Source of the DNA: Babylonia areolata | Lineage: Eukaryota > Mollusca > Gastropoda > Neogastropoda > Buccinidae | Assembly: GCF_041734735.1 (NCBI RefSeq) | Contig: NC_134905.1 | Span: 10,342,214 to 10,406,213 of the forward strand | Reading direction: 5' to 3' | Length of the DNA: 64,000 nt | Shown here: positions 1-12,487 of the stretch, one piece after another | Layout: the number at the start of each line of letters is the position of its first letter | Position numbering within the stretch: position 1 is the first letter of the stretch | Made by a program: the position numbers and the translations under genes | Notes under the pieces: generated by a model | Told to the model about the DNA's origin: nothing | The model's database searches: none | What the model saw: only the letters and a program-made list of their open reading frames with translations

Positions 1-116
1 AAGCGCGTTGGGTTACGCTGCTGGTCAGGCATCTGCTTGGCAGATGTGGTGTAGCGTATATGGATTTGACCGAACGCAGTGACGCATCCTTGAGCTACTG
101 ATACTGATATTGATCT
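1..116 (+). repeat. Conserved SINE/LINE 3' tail domain (left part cut by window edge)
   Basis: Begins GCGCGTTGGGTTACGCTGCT and ends GAGCTACTGATACTGATATT. The same roughly 110-bp block recurs at 4290-4410 (+), 24127-24237 (-) and, more diverged, 30684-30778 (+). It resembles the deeply conserved central or tail domain reported for invertebrate SINEs (Nin-DC-like); that name is from memory and unverified. The body of the element lies to the left of the window. Confidence 0.7.
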
Positions 117-393
117 TTGGTGTTTCTCTATGCTAAGTTATCGCCCTTGTTGTAAAGCCTTTTTCTCCCCCCCTCCCTTCCATCACAAGATTTCAAACAT
201 ATCATGGAAAACTGATCCCATCGACATCTCAATGACGGAAATAGGTGACCAGAAATAATGACCACTTATTTCTTTTTTCTTTCTTTATTTGGGTATTCTT
301 TGTTTATTTGTCATACAATTATAAATTAAATTATAAATATATATCTTTTTTTTAAATTAAAAAACAAAACAAAAAAACAAAACAAAAGGTTTT
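117..393. other. AT-rich spacer with no gene seen
   Basis: T-rich runs and poly-A stretches (about 330-385). The poly-A side may be the 3' tail of the minus-strand SINE that follows. No exon or coding signal seen. Confidence 0.5.
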
Positions 394-690
394 ACAGATT
401 TCTCTGTGTGGAATTCGGGTTGCTCTCCCCAGTGAGAGCGCATCGCTACACTGAAAATGCTACCCATTTTTTTCGTATTTTTACTCAGTGGGTTGCCTGC
501 AATTTTATTAGTTTTACTGTTGAAGTCAGTTGATTTTTCTATCGTGACGGAATTTTGCCAGGGTCAACCCTTTTGTTGCTGTGGGTTCTTGTACGTGCGA
601 CTAAGTGCAACGTGCACACGGGACCTCGGTTTATCGTCTCATTCGAATGACTAACGTCCAGACCACCCCTTAAGGTGGAGGGCCGTCCAC
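390..690 (-). mobile_element. SINE fragment, common core with tail type 2
   Basis: Read on the minus strand it contains the core ATAAACCGAGGTCCCGTGTG and ends in the tail CACACAGAGAAATCTGTAAA. Homologous copies lie at 30830-31190 and 61640-62025. The tRNA-like head seen in those copies is not recognisable here, so this one is 5'-truncated. Confidence 0.7.
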
Positions 691-914
691 GGACGTATAC
701 TGATAAGTACACATTAGTATGTGACTCTAGTAACCACACATCCGATGACATGCAAGTGGGGTTTTCATCTCAATAAATCGTCCCCCACCCTACTCCCAAA
801 CTCTCATCATTCCTCCTTTCCCATTGCCCTTTGATGTCTCGTGAGAGTGACAAATAAATCACTGACGCCCAACAGCCCCACCTCAACACTACTTATTCAA
901 GTCTCTGCTACAAA

Positions 915-3342
915 ATGAAAGAAAAAACTAAACAGTTTGAAGTCATTGCTCAAGAGGCCAAAAATGACAAGTGGAAACAGTTTTGCGAGGCACTCAGTTA
1001 TGACACAACATTGACAGAGTTCTGGCAATTTTATCGCCGCATGGAAGGGAAAACGTGCACAACAACAACCCCAGACATGTTAGACATTGACGGATCCAAG
1101 CTTAAGACAAACGAAGAAAAAGGATCCGCGCTGCTCAAACGTTTCATACAACAGAACGATCAAAGAAACTTAGATGAGAAAATGAAATATGTGGAGGAGT
1201 TAAACCAAACCCTTATGCAGACTGGACCCGATGATGACTTGACAATAGACATGATCTAAACGAAGCAATAGCTAAATGCAAGAAAGAATCGGCTCCTGGC
1301 CCAGACAAAGTTCGCTACTCGGACAACAAGGAGCCGTATCGGAAGAAGACAGAAGCAAACTTTTCAATCTATATCAAAACAATTTCCACAACGGACATGT
1401 GCCGGAGGACTGGACACACAGCTTCTTAAAACCCATACCAAAACCAGGAAAGGACCATCGTCAGGTAAGCGGCTACCGGATCCTAACCATGCAAAACATT
1501 GCTGGAAAGCTCAATGAACGCATGATAGCCAGGAAACTTGCAAGGGATCTTGAACACAGGCACATTCTCCCTTCAAATCAAGGTGGTTACAGAACAGGCA
1601 AGTCCACATGGGAAAATGCAGCTGCTTTTGCATATGAGGTGCATGAAGGATTTCAAAGAAAAGAAGAAACACTAGCAGTAGTAATCGACCTTGAAGATGC
1701 CTACAATAAAGTCCAGTTTGCGCACCTCATGGAGCTGCTACTAAGGTATGGAGTAAGTTTGACACTGACAAGATGGATAGCAGCAGCGCTTCAGATAAGA
1801 ACCGTCGTCCTACGCCTCGGAGACTGGATGTCTGCACCTTCTAAACTATCCATGGGACTTCCACAAGGGTCTCCACTCTCTCCTGTCCTCTACAATGTCT
1901 ACACGAAGGGCCTTGCAGACTTAAACAACAATGGAATAGCTCGGGTGCTTACTCTTGCGGATGATGGCCTGGTCTTCAAAACTTCGAAAGATGCTCAGGA
2001 AAGAACTAAAGCCGTCCAGAAACAACTAAACAATATTGCTCAATGGTGCAAAGACACAGGATCTTCCATCAATCTAGCGAAAGCCCAAACGTTGCTGTGC
2101 ACCCTCAACAACAGAACCGCGAGCAAATCACCACCACCTGTGTCATTCGACGGGATTCAGATCGAGAAAACTGAATGCCTACGCTACCTAGGAATACACT
2201 TCGACAGGATGCTGACCTTCAGAAAACATACGGAAAATACTGTTCTCAAATGCAAAAAGGGCCTTTCAGTCTTAAAAGCAATGGCAACCAAAGGTATTGA
2301 ACAACGCCACCTCTTCCTGCTATACCAATCACTCGTCCTCAGTGTGATCGACTACGGATTTGGGCTAACAACAGCATTTCAAAGCAACCTCCTAAAATTA
2401 GAAAAAGTTCAAAATGAAGCTATGAGGCTGATCCTTGGAACAACAAAAGACACGCCCACGGAAACCATGCGATACCTGCTTGACCTTCCTTCAGTGCAGG
2501 CCAGAAACAAGTTAGAACAGGTTAAGACCTACTTCAAAGCATTAGAAAACCCTCAAAACCCACTGCATGACGCAGTCAAAGAACCAAAAGACAGCCATCT
2601 AGGACGAGGAAGATCATGGATGGGGCAAGCAGAAGACACAATCCAGCTAGTATGCCGACTACAAGACCTGAAAGAAACAAAAGAATGGGAGAAAAACCCC
2701 GAAAACCTCAACCATCTATTCAACACGGCCATTTCACCCACTCTAGGAAGACATTGTCGGGAATGGCCAGAGGGCAAAACTGATGCAGAAGTGAAGCTAC
2801 TCATAGAAGAAAACAGTAAAGAAGAGGACATCATCATATACACAGATGGCTCAGTCACCAAAGACCAATCCGGTTGGGGATTCACTGCAAAACAAAATGG
2901 AAAAACAATTAGGGAAGAGAATGCTGCATACAAAGTCACAACCTCCAGCCTAATCATGGAAGTTGAAGCTGTGGCACATGCCCTCCAGTAGCTATCGTCC
3001 ATCCACATGCCCGGAAACCAACATGCCATGATTCTAACGGACTCAATGAACCTCATACAGAAAATTGAAAACGGAATGGGAAGCCCAGAGTGGCATGAGG
3101 CAATGCGCAACTTTCAGATTAAAAACCTCACATGGTCATACTGCCCGGGACATCCAGGTGTTAAGGGAAATGAGCAAGCTGACAGACTTGCTGGTAACAC
3201 AACACCAACGAGCGGCCTACACCTAGGAAAATCGGAAATCCTCAGAAAAGTCAAAGAATATCAAAAAGAACAGGTACAAGGCCATCACACACACCATCGA
3301 TCTCCTCAAAGAAATAAAAGCAGAGAGAGGGAGCGGCCGTAA
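915..3342 (+). pseudogene. LINE A polyprotein: RT and RNase H, interrupted
   Basis: Upstream of the RT core the text reads SAPGPDK near 1285. RT motifs follow: LEDAYNKVQF near 1690, MGLPQGSPLSP near 1855 and LADDGLVF near 1955; the catalytic ADD is intact. RNase H begins YTDGS near 2840, with MEVEAV and LTDSMN, then NEQADRLAG near 3170, keeping the D-E-D-D set. Breaks seen: a frame change near 1260-1275 and a TAG at 2989-2991 where LINE B has Trp. The copy is inactive but only mildly decayed. Confidence 0.85.
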
Positions 3343-3469
3343 GTCTGACATGAAAGGTAGAGCATGATGCTTTGCAAATCAAACAAATATCGGCATCATT
3401 TCCAAACCAACATTGCGCAAATTTCTTCAAAACGGAACAATCTCTGTGGGCTTTTCCAAATACAATAGA

Positions 3470-4280
3470 CTGAACAACACACTAGACGCCACGTTCTTGG
3501 CATCAGAGATCTTTACCCATCCCTCTTGCGGCCAATCAGTGGCAGCCTCTGTGCGTGTGTGTATGTGTGTTTTTGTGTGTATGTGTGTTTGAGTGCGTTT
3601 GTGCATGCGCGAGGGTGTAAGTGTACACAAGTGTCAGGGGAGTTCTGTGCACGTGCGTATGTGTGTGTGTGTGTGTGTCTGTGTGAGGGGGTGGGGGGTG
3701 GGGGGTGCGGGGGAGAGGGGGATAGAGGATGAGGTATGTGAGTGTATGCATGCCTACAGTGTGGGAGCAACGGGATATTGGAACGTGCGGGTGTGTATAT
3801 ATAGGTGTGGGGTTGGGGGTGGGGGATATGGGCGTATGTGTGTGTGCTTGTACAAGTAAGTGTTCATCTGTGTGTGTGTGTGTGTGTGTGTGTGTGCCGT
3901 GAAAGCTGCGATACGTAGCCTAGAAATGAGTGTGTGGAGGAGGGGGGTAGAGGAGGTGCAGGGTAATGTGTGTGTGTGTGTGTGTGTGTTGGGGCTCATG
4001 TACGTTTATGTGTATTTGACTGTGCTTTCATATCTGTGAAACTGCATGTTTGGTGAATATCTGTTATGCATATGTGGGTGTATGTGTGAATGTGTGTCTC
4101 CATGTTTTACATTTATTTGCTTATTTATCATCATTGTTGTCTTATTTATTTATTATTATTACTACCTTTTTAATATTATAATTATTATTTATTTCCTTAT
4201 TTATGTACGCTTATAGTTGACTTCATCAAGTTTTTGCGCCTTATACATATTATTAGTAGTGGTAGTAATTGTTTTCTTTT
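3470..4280 (+). repeat. GT-rich 3' UTR of LINE A
   Basis: Mostly TG-type microsatellite separated by unique blocks such as TTGCGGCCAATCAGTGGCAG and CATATCTGTGAAACTGCATG. The same blocks in the same order lie inverted at 24400-25020 beside LINE B, so the tract is part of the element rather than a chance host microsatellite. Confidence 0.75.
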
Positions 4281-5193
4281 CCAAGGCCTGACTACGCGCG
4301 TTGGGTTATGCTGCTGGTCAGGCATCTGCTTGGCAGATGTGGTGTAGCGTATATGGATTTGTCCGAACGCAGTGACGCCTCCTTGAGCTACTGAAACTGA
4401 AACTCTGCTACAGATCGATCTCCTTTACAGTTTCTGTGATATGGCCTAACGGTAGATGCAAGCAGCTGGTGTCAGGTCAGGTCATTAGATCTGCTACTGG
4501 TAACCTGTAATCCAGTACAACCTGTTCAGGGTCGGGTTGCCGGCGACTAAACCGGCACTCCCACCGCTCCCTTCCGGGACTGGTGAGACGGGTGGCTAGA
4601 CACCCTTATGGAGATCCATAAAAGGGCGTTGGCTCAGGAGAGCCACCGACGGCCATCTAGCTCCACTGTACTGTGTGCATGCCACACGCAGTTGGCCCCC
4701 GGGGTGTGTCTACCCATGCATGCGAAGTCTGGATCCGGCAGAATCTGCGGAAGAAACCTATTGGTTCAACGAGAGGAAGGCGGTTACAGCAACGCACTGT
4801 GGAGTGCAGAGAGCGAGATGAGACACCGAAAGGATATCTTGGTCATCCACTGCATCCGTGCTCATCCTCCAGTCGTCTCGACTTAGTCTTGCCACTGGAA
4901 ATTGGTGGACCCGGACGAGAGAGTGAGGTCGACGTTGCGCAACTCCTCTTCACTTTAAACAAACTCATCGCGCAAGTCATCAGTCATCCAAAATGACCTT
5001 TCATCCTTCATTATTTCATCACCCCGAAGTCCTGTGGCGACAGGCGAGCGACGAAACGACAGGTGTGGGTACACTGGCAGTCGCAGCCGCAGACCTGCAC
5101 GCAGGCGGCTCAGGCCATAGGGTCGTTCTTCGTCGACAGGAGCAGCGATGGAGCTCGGCAGCCGTCTGAGCGTCTGAGCAGCCCTCTTTAGGA

Positions 5194-7002
5194 ATGCACT
5201 GCTCACCTCCCTGGCATGAGGAAGGGGCTAGAAAAGGTGTCCTAAAAATTGCCTGCTCCATATCACCCTGGCCAGCATACCGCGGCTGGCGGGGACCCTA
5301 CATCAGCGGTCGAAACAACAAGAAAGAAAAGAAAAAAACAAGGATCGTTCCTCTCACCATTGGTGCTTGGAACATAAGGACTCTCCTGGACAGAGATAAC
5401 GCGGACAGACCCCAAAGGAGAACGGCACTAGTTGCATCCGAACTCGCCAAATACAACATTGACATCGCAGCCTTGAGTGAGACTCGGCTTGCAGGCGAAG
5501 GCGAGCTCTGTGAACGGGGATCTGGTTACACCTTCTTCTGGAGTGGACGAGGAAGCGAAGAGCGACGTGAGGCTGGCGTTGGTTTTGCAGTAAAAACAGC
5601 ACTTGTCAGCAAGCTAGCTGGAATCCCAAAGGGAGTCAATGATAGGCTTATGACCATGAAACTCCCACTGGCATCTGGCCAGAAGCACCTCACCATTGTC
5701 AGTGCCTACGCCCCAACCATGACCAACCCAGATGAAGTGAAGGCGAAGTTCTACGAGGACCTTCACTCTGTCATTGCTGCTATCCCTAAAGCAGACAAGC
5801 TCATCATTCTTGGGGACTTCAATGCTAGAGTTAGCTCTGACTACATCTCCTGGGATGGAGTGATTGGAAAACACGGTGTGGGCCACTGCAACCCAAATGG
5901 ATTGCTTTTGCTTCAGACCTGTGCAGAGCACGAACTGCTGATAACCAACACAGTTTTCTGCCTCCCTACCCGTAACAGGACGTCATGGATGCACCCTCGC
6001 TCAAAGCATTGGCATCTCATCGATTATGTCATCGTCAGGAAAAAGGATAGGCAAGATGTACGTGTAACAAAGACCATGTGCGGCGCCGAGTGTTGGACAG
6101 ACCATCGCCTTGTAGTCTCAAAGCTGAATATTCGAATCCAGCCCAAGAGACGCCCCCAAGGCCAGAAGGCTCCAAAACGGCTCAACGTCGCTAAGCTGAA
6201 AAACATCACCATCAAACAGTCCTTTGTGGAGCTGCTGGAAGATCGTCTGGAATCCGCCTCTCTGGACAACCAGAATGTGGAGTCTGACTGGAGGACCCTG
6301 CGTGAGCTGATCTATAGTACAGCTTCAGAGACCCTGGGACCCATGACCAGAAAGCACAAAGACTGGTTTGATGAAAACTGTGATGAAATCAAGCAGCTTC
6401 TGGATGAGAAACGCCGTCTGCATCAAGCCTACCTGAGCAACCCAAAGTCCACATCAAAAAAGGATGCGTACGATGCCATCCGCAGGACTGTTCAGCAAAA
6501 GTTACGCCAGATGCAGGATAAGTGGCTGAGTGACAAAGCTGATGAGATCCAGGGATATGCTGACAGGCACGATTTGAAGAGGTTCTATGATGCCTTAAAA
6601 GAAGTCTATGGCCCCACATCCTCAGGATCATCCCCCCTCCTCAGTGCAGATGGGAATACCTTGATCACCGAGAAGGAGAAAATTCTCGAACGCTGGGCTG
6701 AGCACTTCAACAGTGTCTTAAATCGCCCTTCCTCCATAAATGATGAAGCCATAGACCGTCTCCCACAAGTCCCCATCAACGAAGCACTGGACGATCCGCC
6801 AACACCTCTTGAGACCCAGAAAGCAATCCGTCTGCTATCCAGTGGCAAAGCACCTGGCTCAGACTCCATACCAGCAGAGGTCTACAAGGATGGAGGCACT
6901 GTGCTGACTGAGAAGCTCCATCAGCTGTACTCATTCATGTGGAAAGAAGAGATGATCCCTCAGGATTTCAAAGATGCATCTATCATTCACTTGTACAAGT
7001 GA
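5194..7002 (+). pseudogene. LINE D ORF, 5' part: endonuclease and RT N-terminus
   Basis: 602 codons before a stop. Endonuclease motifs: GAWNIRTLLD (about residue 52), LSETRLAGEGE, SAYAPTMTNPDE, LILGDFNARV-type site read as IILGDFNARV, HLIDYVIVR and WTDHRLVV, so the catalytic Asp/Asn/His set is present. A basic linker and the start of the RT follow (SGKAPGSDSIPAEVYK, DFKDASIIHLYK). The frame ends at an in-frame TGA (7000-7002); the related LINE C reads LYKRKGNRQ at this point. The start at 5194 is the first Met in the open frame, and the endonuclease proper begins about 50 residues later. Confidence 0.85.
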
Positions 7003-8533
7003 AAGAGGAACCGGCAAGCCTGTGATAACCATCGGGGCATTTCCTTGCTCTCCATCGCAGGCAAGATACTTGCCAGGATCCTACTAAACCGCCTCACAGC
7101 ACACCTTGACCAAGGTTATTTGCCTGAGAGCCAATGTGGATTCCGGAAAGAGCGCAGAACCACCGACATGGTGTTTGCTGCAAGAGAAATGTCAGGAGGA
7201 AAATGCTGATCTGTTCTCCACCTATGTCGACCTCACTAAGGCCTTCGACACAGTGAGTAGAGAGGGACGGTGGAAGATCATGGCCAAGTACGGATGCCCT
7301 CGGAAATTTATTTCCTTGGTCAGCCAATTCCATGAAGGCATGCAGGCTCGAGTCCAGGACAATGGCGAAACATCTGCTCCTTTTGCTGTCACAAATGGTG
7401 TCAAGCAAGGCTGCGTCCTGGCTCCAACACTGTTCAGCCTCATGTTCTCTGCAATGCTTACTGATGCCTTCAGAGATGGCGATGTTGGAATCGGCCTAAA
7501 GTACCGAACAGATGGCAAGCTGTTTAACCTCAGAAGGCTTCAAGCAAAAACGAAGGTCATGACAGACATCATCAGAGACTTTTTGTTTGCTGATGATTGT
7601 GCCCTCAATGCTGGATCTGAAGCTGACATGCAACTCAGCGTCGACAAGTTTGCCACTGCCAGCAGGAACTTCGGCCTTACCATCAGCACGAGGAAAATTG
7701 AAGTTCTCCATCAGCCAGCCCCAGGGAAACCCTACGTTGAGCCCAACATCACAGTCAACGGTCAGAGACTCAGTGCGGTGGAGCGGTTCACATACCTTGG
7801 CAGCACACTGTCACGAAACGCGACCATCGACGATGAAGTGAACGTCAGGATTGCAAGAGCAAGTGCAACTTTTGGTAGACTCAGTGCAAATGTCTGGAAC
7901 AGAAGAGGCATTAGTCTTGAGACCAAGCTAAAGGTCTACAGAGCAGTAGTTCTCCCCACACTACTGTACGCCTGCGAAACTTGGACAGTGTACCAACGAC
8001 ATGCCAAGAAGCTGAACCACTTCCACACAACATGCCTCAGGAAGCTACTGAACATCAAGTGGCAAGACAGGATCCCAGACACAGAGGTGCTCGCAAAAGC
8101 CACCCTTCCCAGCATCTTCACCATCCTGATGCAGTCCCAGCTTCGCTGGGCTGGACACGTGGTGCGCATGCCAGACCATCGGCTGCCCAAAAGGCTCTTC
8201 TATGGCGAGCTGCAACAAGGGAAGAGATCACACGGAGGTCAGAAGAAGCGCTTCAGAGATACTCTGAAAGTCTCTCTGAAAGCGTTTGATATCAACCCTG
8301 ACTCCTGGGAGGAATCTGCAGTAGACCGTGACAAATGGCGTGCTGCTGTGCACAAAGGCGCCAAGTTGTGCGAGGCCAACAGGACTGCTGCAGCTGTTCA
8401 GAAGAGGCAGGCCAGAAAGTCACGGGCAAACAAGCTCCCTGACAATGGTATGCCTGTCTTTGTCTGCCCCAACTGTCAGCGAACATTTCGTGCGCAGATT
8501 GGACTATTCAGCCATCTGCGCATTCACGGATAG
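7003..8533 (+). pseudogene. LINE D ORF, 3' part: RT core and terminal zinc finger
   Basis: After the 7000 stop the original frame continues to about 7190, where it shifts. From there the RT reads DLTKAFDTVSREG, NGVKQGCVLAPTLFSL, FLFADDCALNA (catalytic FADD intact), KLKVYRAVVLPTLLYACETW, RWAGHVVRMPDHRLPK and a terminal finger CPNCQRTFRAQIGLFSHLRI ending in HG. One stop plus one shift disable an otherwise well-kept copy. Confidence 0.85.
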
Positions 8534-8640
8534 ATTCATGAGCATCCTCCCCCTCACCCCACCACCACCCTCCCCCATCCCCCAGCTGGATGACAATGAT
8601 GGTCATCATCGATCTCGATGGACACACCACCACCACCAGA

Positions 8641-11200
8641 TGCAAGCAGGCAGCAACTGGTTTGGTACTGTGATTGAAATGGACTGGTCACACAGTTTTG
8701 CAACTTTTGTTGTGAGATTGTGCCAGTCAGTCATGGTATCTGCATGATCATGTAAGTACTGACGTTGTAGGGGCAGTCGTTTACAGTCAAAATCAGTTAC
8801 TGGAGCACTATCTGGAAGAAGATGACCTTAGCTGATGGGTAAAAGCAGATTTACATGTTTTTAAACTTCTGAAGACTGTGAGTTAAACATTCATTTTTTG
8901 TGCTTTTTAGTGTAATAGAGTTGGCTTGGCTAGGAGCTGTGATTTATATTTAGAGATATTGAAAGAATTAGTGCATCCTATGCTCACAGCGCCAAGTTGT
9001 AACAAGGTACACTTGGTGGTAAAGGGCTGTGGTTTTGGGATGGATTGAATTTGGATACAAGAATTGAAACCATAAAGGGAATAATTTGCATCTACTTTAT
9101 AATGGATCTTTATCCTGTCAGTGACGCCGCTTTTGTGGCTGAATTACCTGAACCGAATGGTTATTCACTGAAGAACTAACTAAATGATGATTGAATGTAT
9201 TAAAGGATAGGCGAGAATTCCCGCGCACAGGCCAGTAACATATAGAGGCCAGTCACAAATGGGTTTTTCTATTGTTTTATTTACAATAGTTATGAGAACA
9301 TAAGAAAAGAACTAAGAGGAAGACAAATAATGAGAGAAGAGATGATGAGAAGAAGATATAAGAAGAGAAAACGAAGACAGTGCCTGGAATGGCACAAACA
9401 AATGTCATTAGCACAACATGTCAGCACAAGTGAATAATAAAGCACATGTATACATATTACATGGAAAGACTACCACTTGGTAATGCATATGTGTGAAGAC
9501 CAAACACTGACATCAAAGGACATTTCTAATACATTTAAATAGTGCAGTTAAAGTGATTGAAGCTATGCTGATTTAGTGAAAGTACACTGATAGTATAGAT
9601 TAGGTAAAGCTTATACTGTGTCAAAGTGACTCAAATGAATCAGTTTATCATGTAGCACTATACTGGAGTAAGCCGTATAGAAGAGGGCATGATAACTAAA
9701 TTACAATTAACAGACCGATCCATATCAGGTGGTTTTAACCAATAACTGATATTAATCAAACACTATCTTGTAATCACCTCAACAGAATACTACACACATC
9801 TTTGAGTACTGAGCACACTGTAGCAGTACAACTGATATCAGCATGTAAGATAATACCTGAATAATAAACAAGATAGAGAATCAATGTCTTAGATATAATA
9901 CTGGCAAACTGACAGACCAGATAGTAAGTGAAGCACCATCATGGCTTAACCATTAAGTGGTGAATGAACTTACACAAGTTATCCGTTGCATCAAAGCCAA
10001 GTATCAACATTGCTAAGCTCGTGCTCAACATTCAAATCTCCTCCACTGAAGCGGGACAGTAACCTAACCTTCATCAGTGACAGTAGATGAGAAAGAATGC
10101 ATCATCCACAAGAACATTCTGGAACAAACTATCTGTGTCCTGAGATGTCATTGACTGAGGGTTAAGAAGAATCAAATGGAATACTGCTACGAGCATATGA
10201 CGACATGGCGATTTTCTATATCAATCATAGCTGTGCTGTGACTACATGTCTAAGCAATAACTGAACAAAGCAATAATTGAACATACTCATATGAACACAA
10301 GTACTGTGTCGAACAATACAACTTACAAATCAACACATTCTACACATTAGTACTTACAGCGATACGTAGCGAGATGTACACACACTGCTCGCGACGCAGC
10401 AAGAAACAGAGAGAGAGCAGCTCTGGTCAGATGACTGACCAGGTATGAAGTGACCACTCATCACTCACTCTGCCAATTTATGCAAGTTAAGCGAACTACA
10501 AAGACAATCACGTGTGCTACGAAGCAGATCGGCCCTAATCAGGCCAAATTCGACAACTGTGTTTCTTACAAGGTGTTCAGTGACAGATTTCTAAATGATT
10601 CCTGGACAGATTTACATTGGATCAGTTGCAAAAGAAAGAGGTCAACACCTACTTTATAATGAGTATAAAATGAAGTGTTGATCATTCAAGATGAATTTAT
10701 AATCTTAATTTAAGTCACCTGCGTAGGGTCAGTTTTAACAAGCTCGTCGCTGAAAATTACAAACTGCGTTAAATCAGTTTAACGTAGGCAAACATAAATG
10801 GAACAGATTTAAAGATGGAATCACACGACGATTCTGCCAGTATATAATACTTGTAGTTTACTGATCCGACAAAAAGATATATTAATCAAATAGGGTGGAG
10901 CAGAAGCACAGATTTCAGCTCAGCCAATAGCATATGATGACGCTGGCCAGGAGTAAGCTGTCTGGCAAGACCAAAATGACGTCAGCGGCTTTGCATTGAA
11001 CTGGGAATGGCGTCACACAATCTGTGTGAGCCGTTGAGGGACAGTGGGTTAGTTTGCGAAAACGTGCTGTAGCTCGTGTGTGAGCAGTTGTGAAGCAAGC
11101 ATAGCGTTTGGTCACATTAGAATCATAGCAAATATGATTTGAAACGAGGAGAACTGCCTTACTGTATTTCCCACATTATAAAATATCTGTTTCGGTAGTT
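8641..11200. other. Anonymous sequence with no gene recognised
   Basis: AT-rich, without long open frames or clear exon signals. A purine-rich stretch lies at about 9295-9380 and a GA-rich patch near 10400. It could hold old, unclassified repeat or intron of the plus-strand gene candidate; nothing in it supports a call. Confidence 0.4.
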
Positions 11201-11204
11201 ACAA

Positions 11205-11890
11205 AAAGATGATTCAAAGATTCAAAGAAATTTAATCCTTTTGCCCCTTTTAGGGTGTGGAGGATACAATAACAATACATACTCATTGAATCATAACTTC
11301 AATCCACTGGCAACGATGTCTCCGAACGCAAAAACGCACGGCCATCACATGCACTAATGATAATGATTTGCAACAAAATAAATCAAACTTAAACACACTG
11401 ATAAGTATGTTTTATATGTAACAAAAGTTACACACCCTTTCCAAGTTTTATGAATTTACTTAGATTAAGTCGTGTTTTCTTCCCAGCACTGAATAAATTG
11501 CATAAATCGAACATTGACATATGTGATTTATATTCATGTGGTGTCAGTTTATTTCGAATTACAGTATTTTGGGGACATTCTAAAACAAAATGAAATTCAA
11601 CCCGAACAGTACAGATTTTACAATCCTTGCAAATTCTGTTTTCTCTGCTTTCGCCTTCTCTTCTTCCTATTTCGATCTGCAGTTTATGGTTACTGCAACG
11701 AAATTTTATCAAAGGATATATGTAAGTATCTGGAAGATGTGAGATATTATCATTATATGATTATACGCAGTTTCCACGATCGACCTAATGAAACATATGT
11801 CTTTGTTCAGGCATTAGAGGTTGTTCAGGCATTAGAGTTATCTTCCAGGCCTAATTATGGATTTGTTGGTCAAGGCCATCACATCTTGCT
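11205..11890 (-). mobile_element. LINE 3' fragment with RT C-terminal zinc-binding region
   Basis: Minus-strand reading IKFRCSNHKLQIEIGRREGE, then CKDCKICTV and EFHFVLECP, then stop near 11428. This is the cysteine/histidine region that closes many Jockey-like LINE polyproteins. The 3' end is a short repeat tail TCTTTGAATCTTTGAATCAT at about 11205-11230, as expected for target-primed insertion. Only the last few hundred bases are present. Confidence 0.65.
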
Positions 11891-12135
11891 GTGACCTTAT
11901 CAGAGATATAATTAACCTCCTGACGTGTGGCTGATAGACTTTAAACAACACAAGTTCAGTTAGATTCAAGGTAACAGAGTGTTTATGAATATAGCCAATA
12001 CAACAACCTTTGGTTCGTCTTCTTCGTCAAGACGTTGATCTAGCTTCCAACGTGATTTAATCTAACATTCAAGTTACGATACACTTACCGACAGCAAAGA
12101 TAAGACTTCGAAGATGCGATGTATTTATCAGTAAA

Positions 12136-12353
12136 ATTCCTATCTTCATGATTTTGACCCTAGCGACTAAGAATAGGTGGATGCGACATTAGCCGAGTTT
12201 TCGCGTGCCGCGTCATTATATGACTAAGAATAGGTGGATGCGACTTTAGCCGGGTTTTCGCATGCCGCGTCATTTTATGACGCGGCACGCGAAAAGCCAT
12301 CTAAAGTCGCATCCACCTATTCTTAGTCGCTAGGGTCAAAATCATGAAGATAG

Positions 12354-12357
<4 letters not shown>
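12136..12357. mobile_element. Fold-back / MITE-like palindrome
   Basis: Two arms of about 85 bp are inverted copies: the left begins ATTCCTATCTTCATGATTTT and the right ends with its complement. The left arm also carries an extra partial copy of the GACTAAGAATAGGTGGATGC segment. AT-rich flanks hide any target duplication. There is no coding sequence. Confidence 0.75.

Positions 12358-12440
<83 letters not shown>
12358..12440. repeat. (AT)n(GT)n microsatellite
   Basis: About 50 bp of AT followed by about 30 bp of GT, directly beside the fold-back element and the left target duplication of LINE E. A similar AT tract precedes the right duplication at 14692-14720. Confidence 0.9.
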
Positions 12441-12443
<3 letters not shown>

Positions 12444-12487
12444 AAAACACGTCAAATGACAAATTCAATGACGACAATAATACATGT
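12441..12487. repeat. Left 47-bp direct repeat flanking LINE E
   Basis: Begins TTAAAAACACGTCAAATGAC and ends ATACATGT. It matches 14723-14769 with one mismatch. Confidence 0.85.

Larger units (their letters stand above)
860..4410 (+). mobile_element. LINE A: RNase H-bearing non-LTR retrotransposon (I/Nimb-like), 5'-truncated
   Basis: The order is reverse transcriptase, RNase H, a long GT-rich 3' UTR (about 3345-4280) and a terminal 110-bp block ending in ACTGAAACTGAAACT. The apurinic-type endonuclease expected upstream is missing. A second copy (LINE B, 24114-26246, minus) has the same 3' UTR and the same terminal block, so both belong to the element. Clade assignment rests on RNase H following the RT; I or Nimb group is an inference. 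Confidence 0.85.
4460..8640 (+). mobile_element. LINE D: near full-length RTE-like non-LTR retrotransposon
   Basis: Contains a roughly 700-bp 5' UTR (4460-5190), one long reading unit with apurinic-type endonuclease and reverse transcriptase ending in a C2H2-like finger, and a short 3' UTR ending in a CAC-rich stretch. The endonuclease is of the type annotated as craniofacial development protein 2-like, which derives from RTE/BovB LINEs. The 5' end is approximate. LINE C (26336-29512) is the same family and LINE E (12488-14645) a related one. Confidence 0.85.

Noticed and set aside
3526-3860. Short Cys/Val frames in GT-rich DNA
   Set aside because: Microsatellite read-through within the LINE A 3' UTR; the same reasoning covers similar frames at 23218, 24320-24900, 32266-32606, 37091-37585 and 50143-50834.
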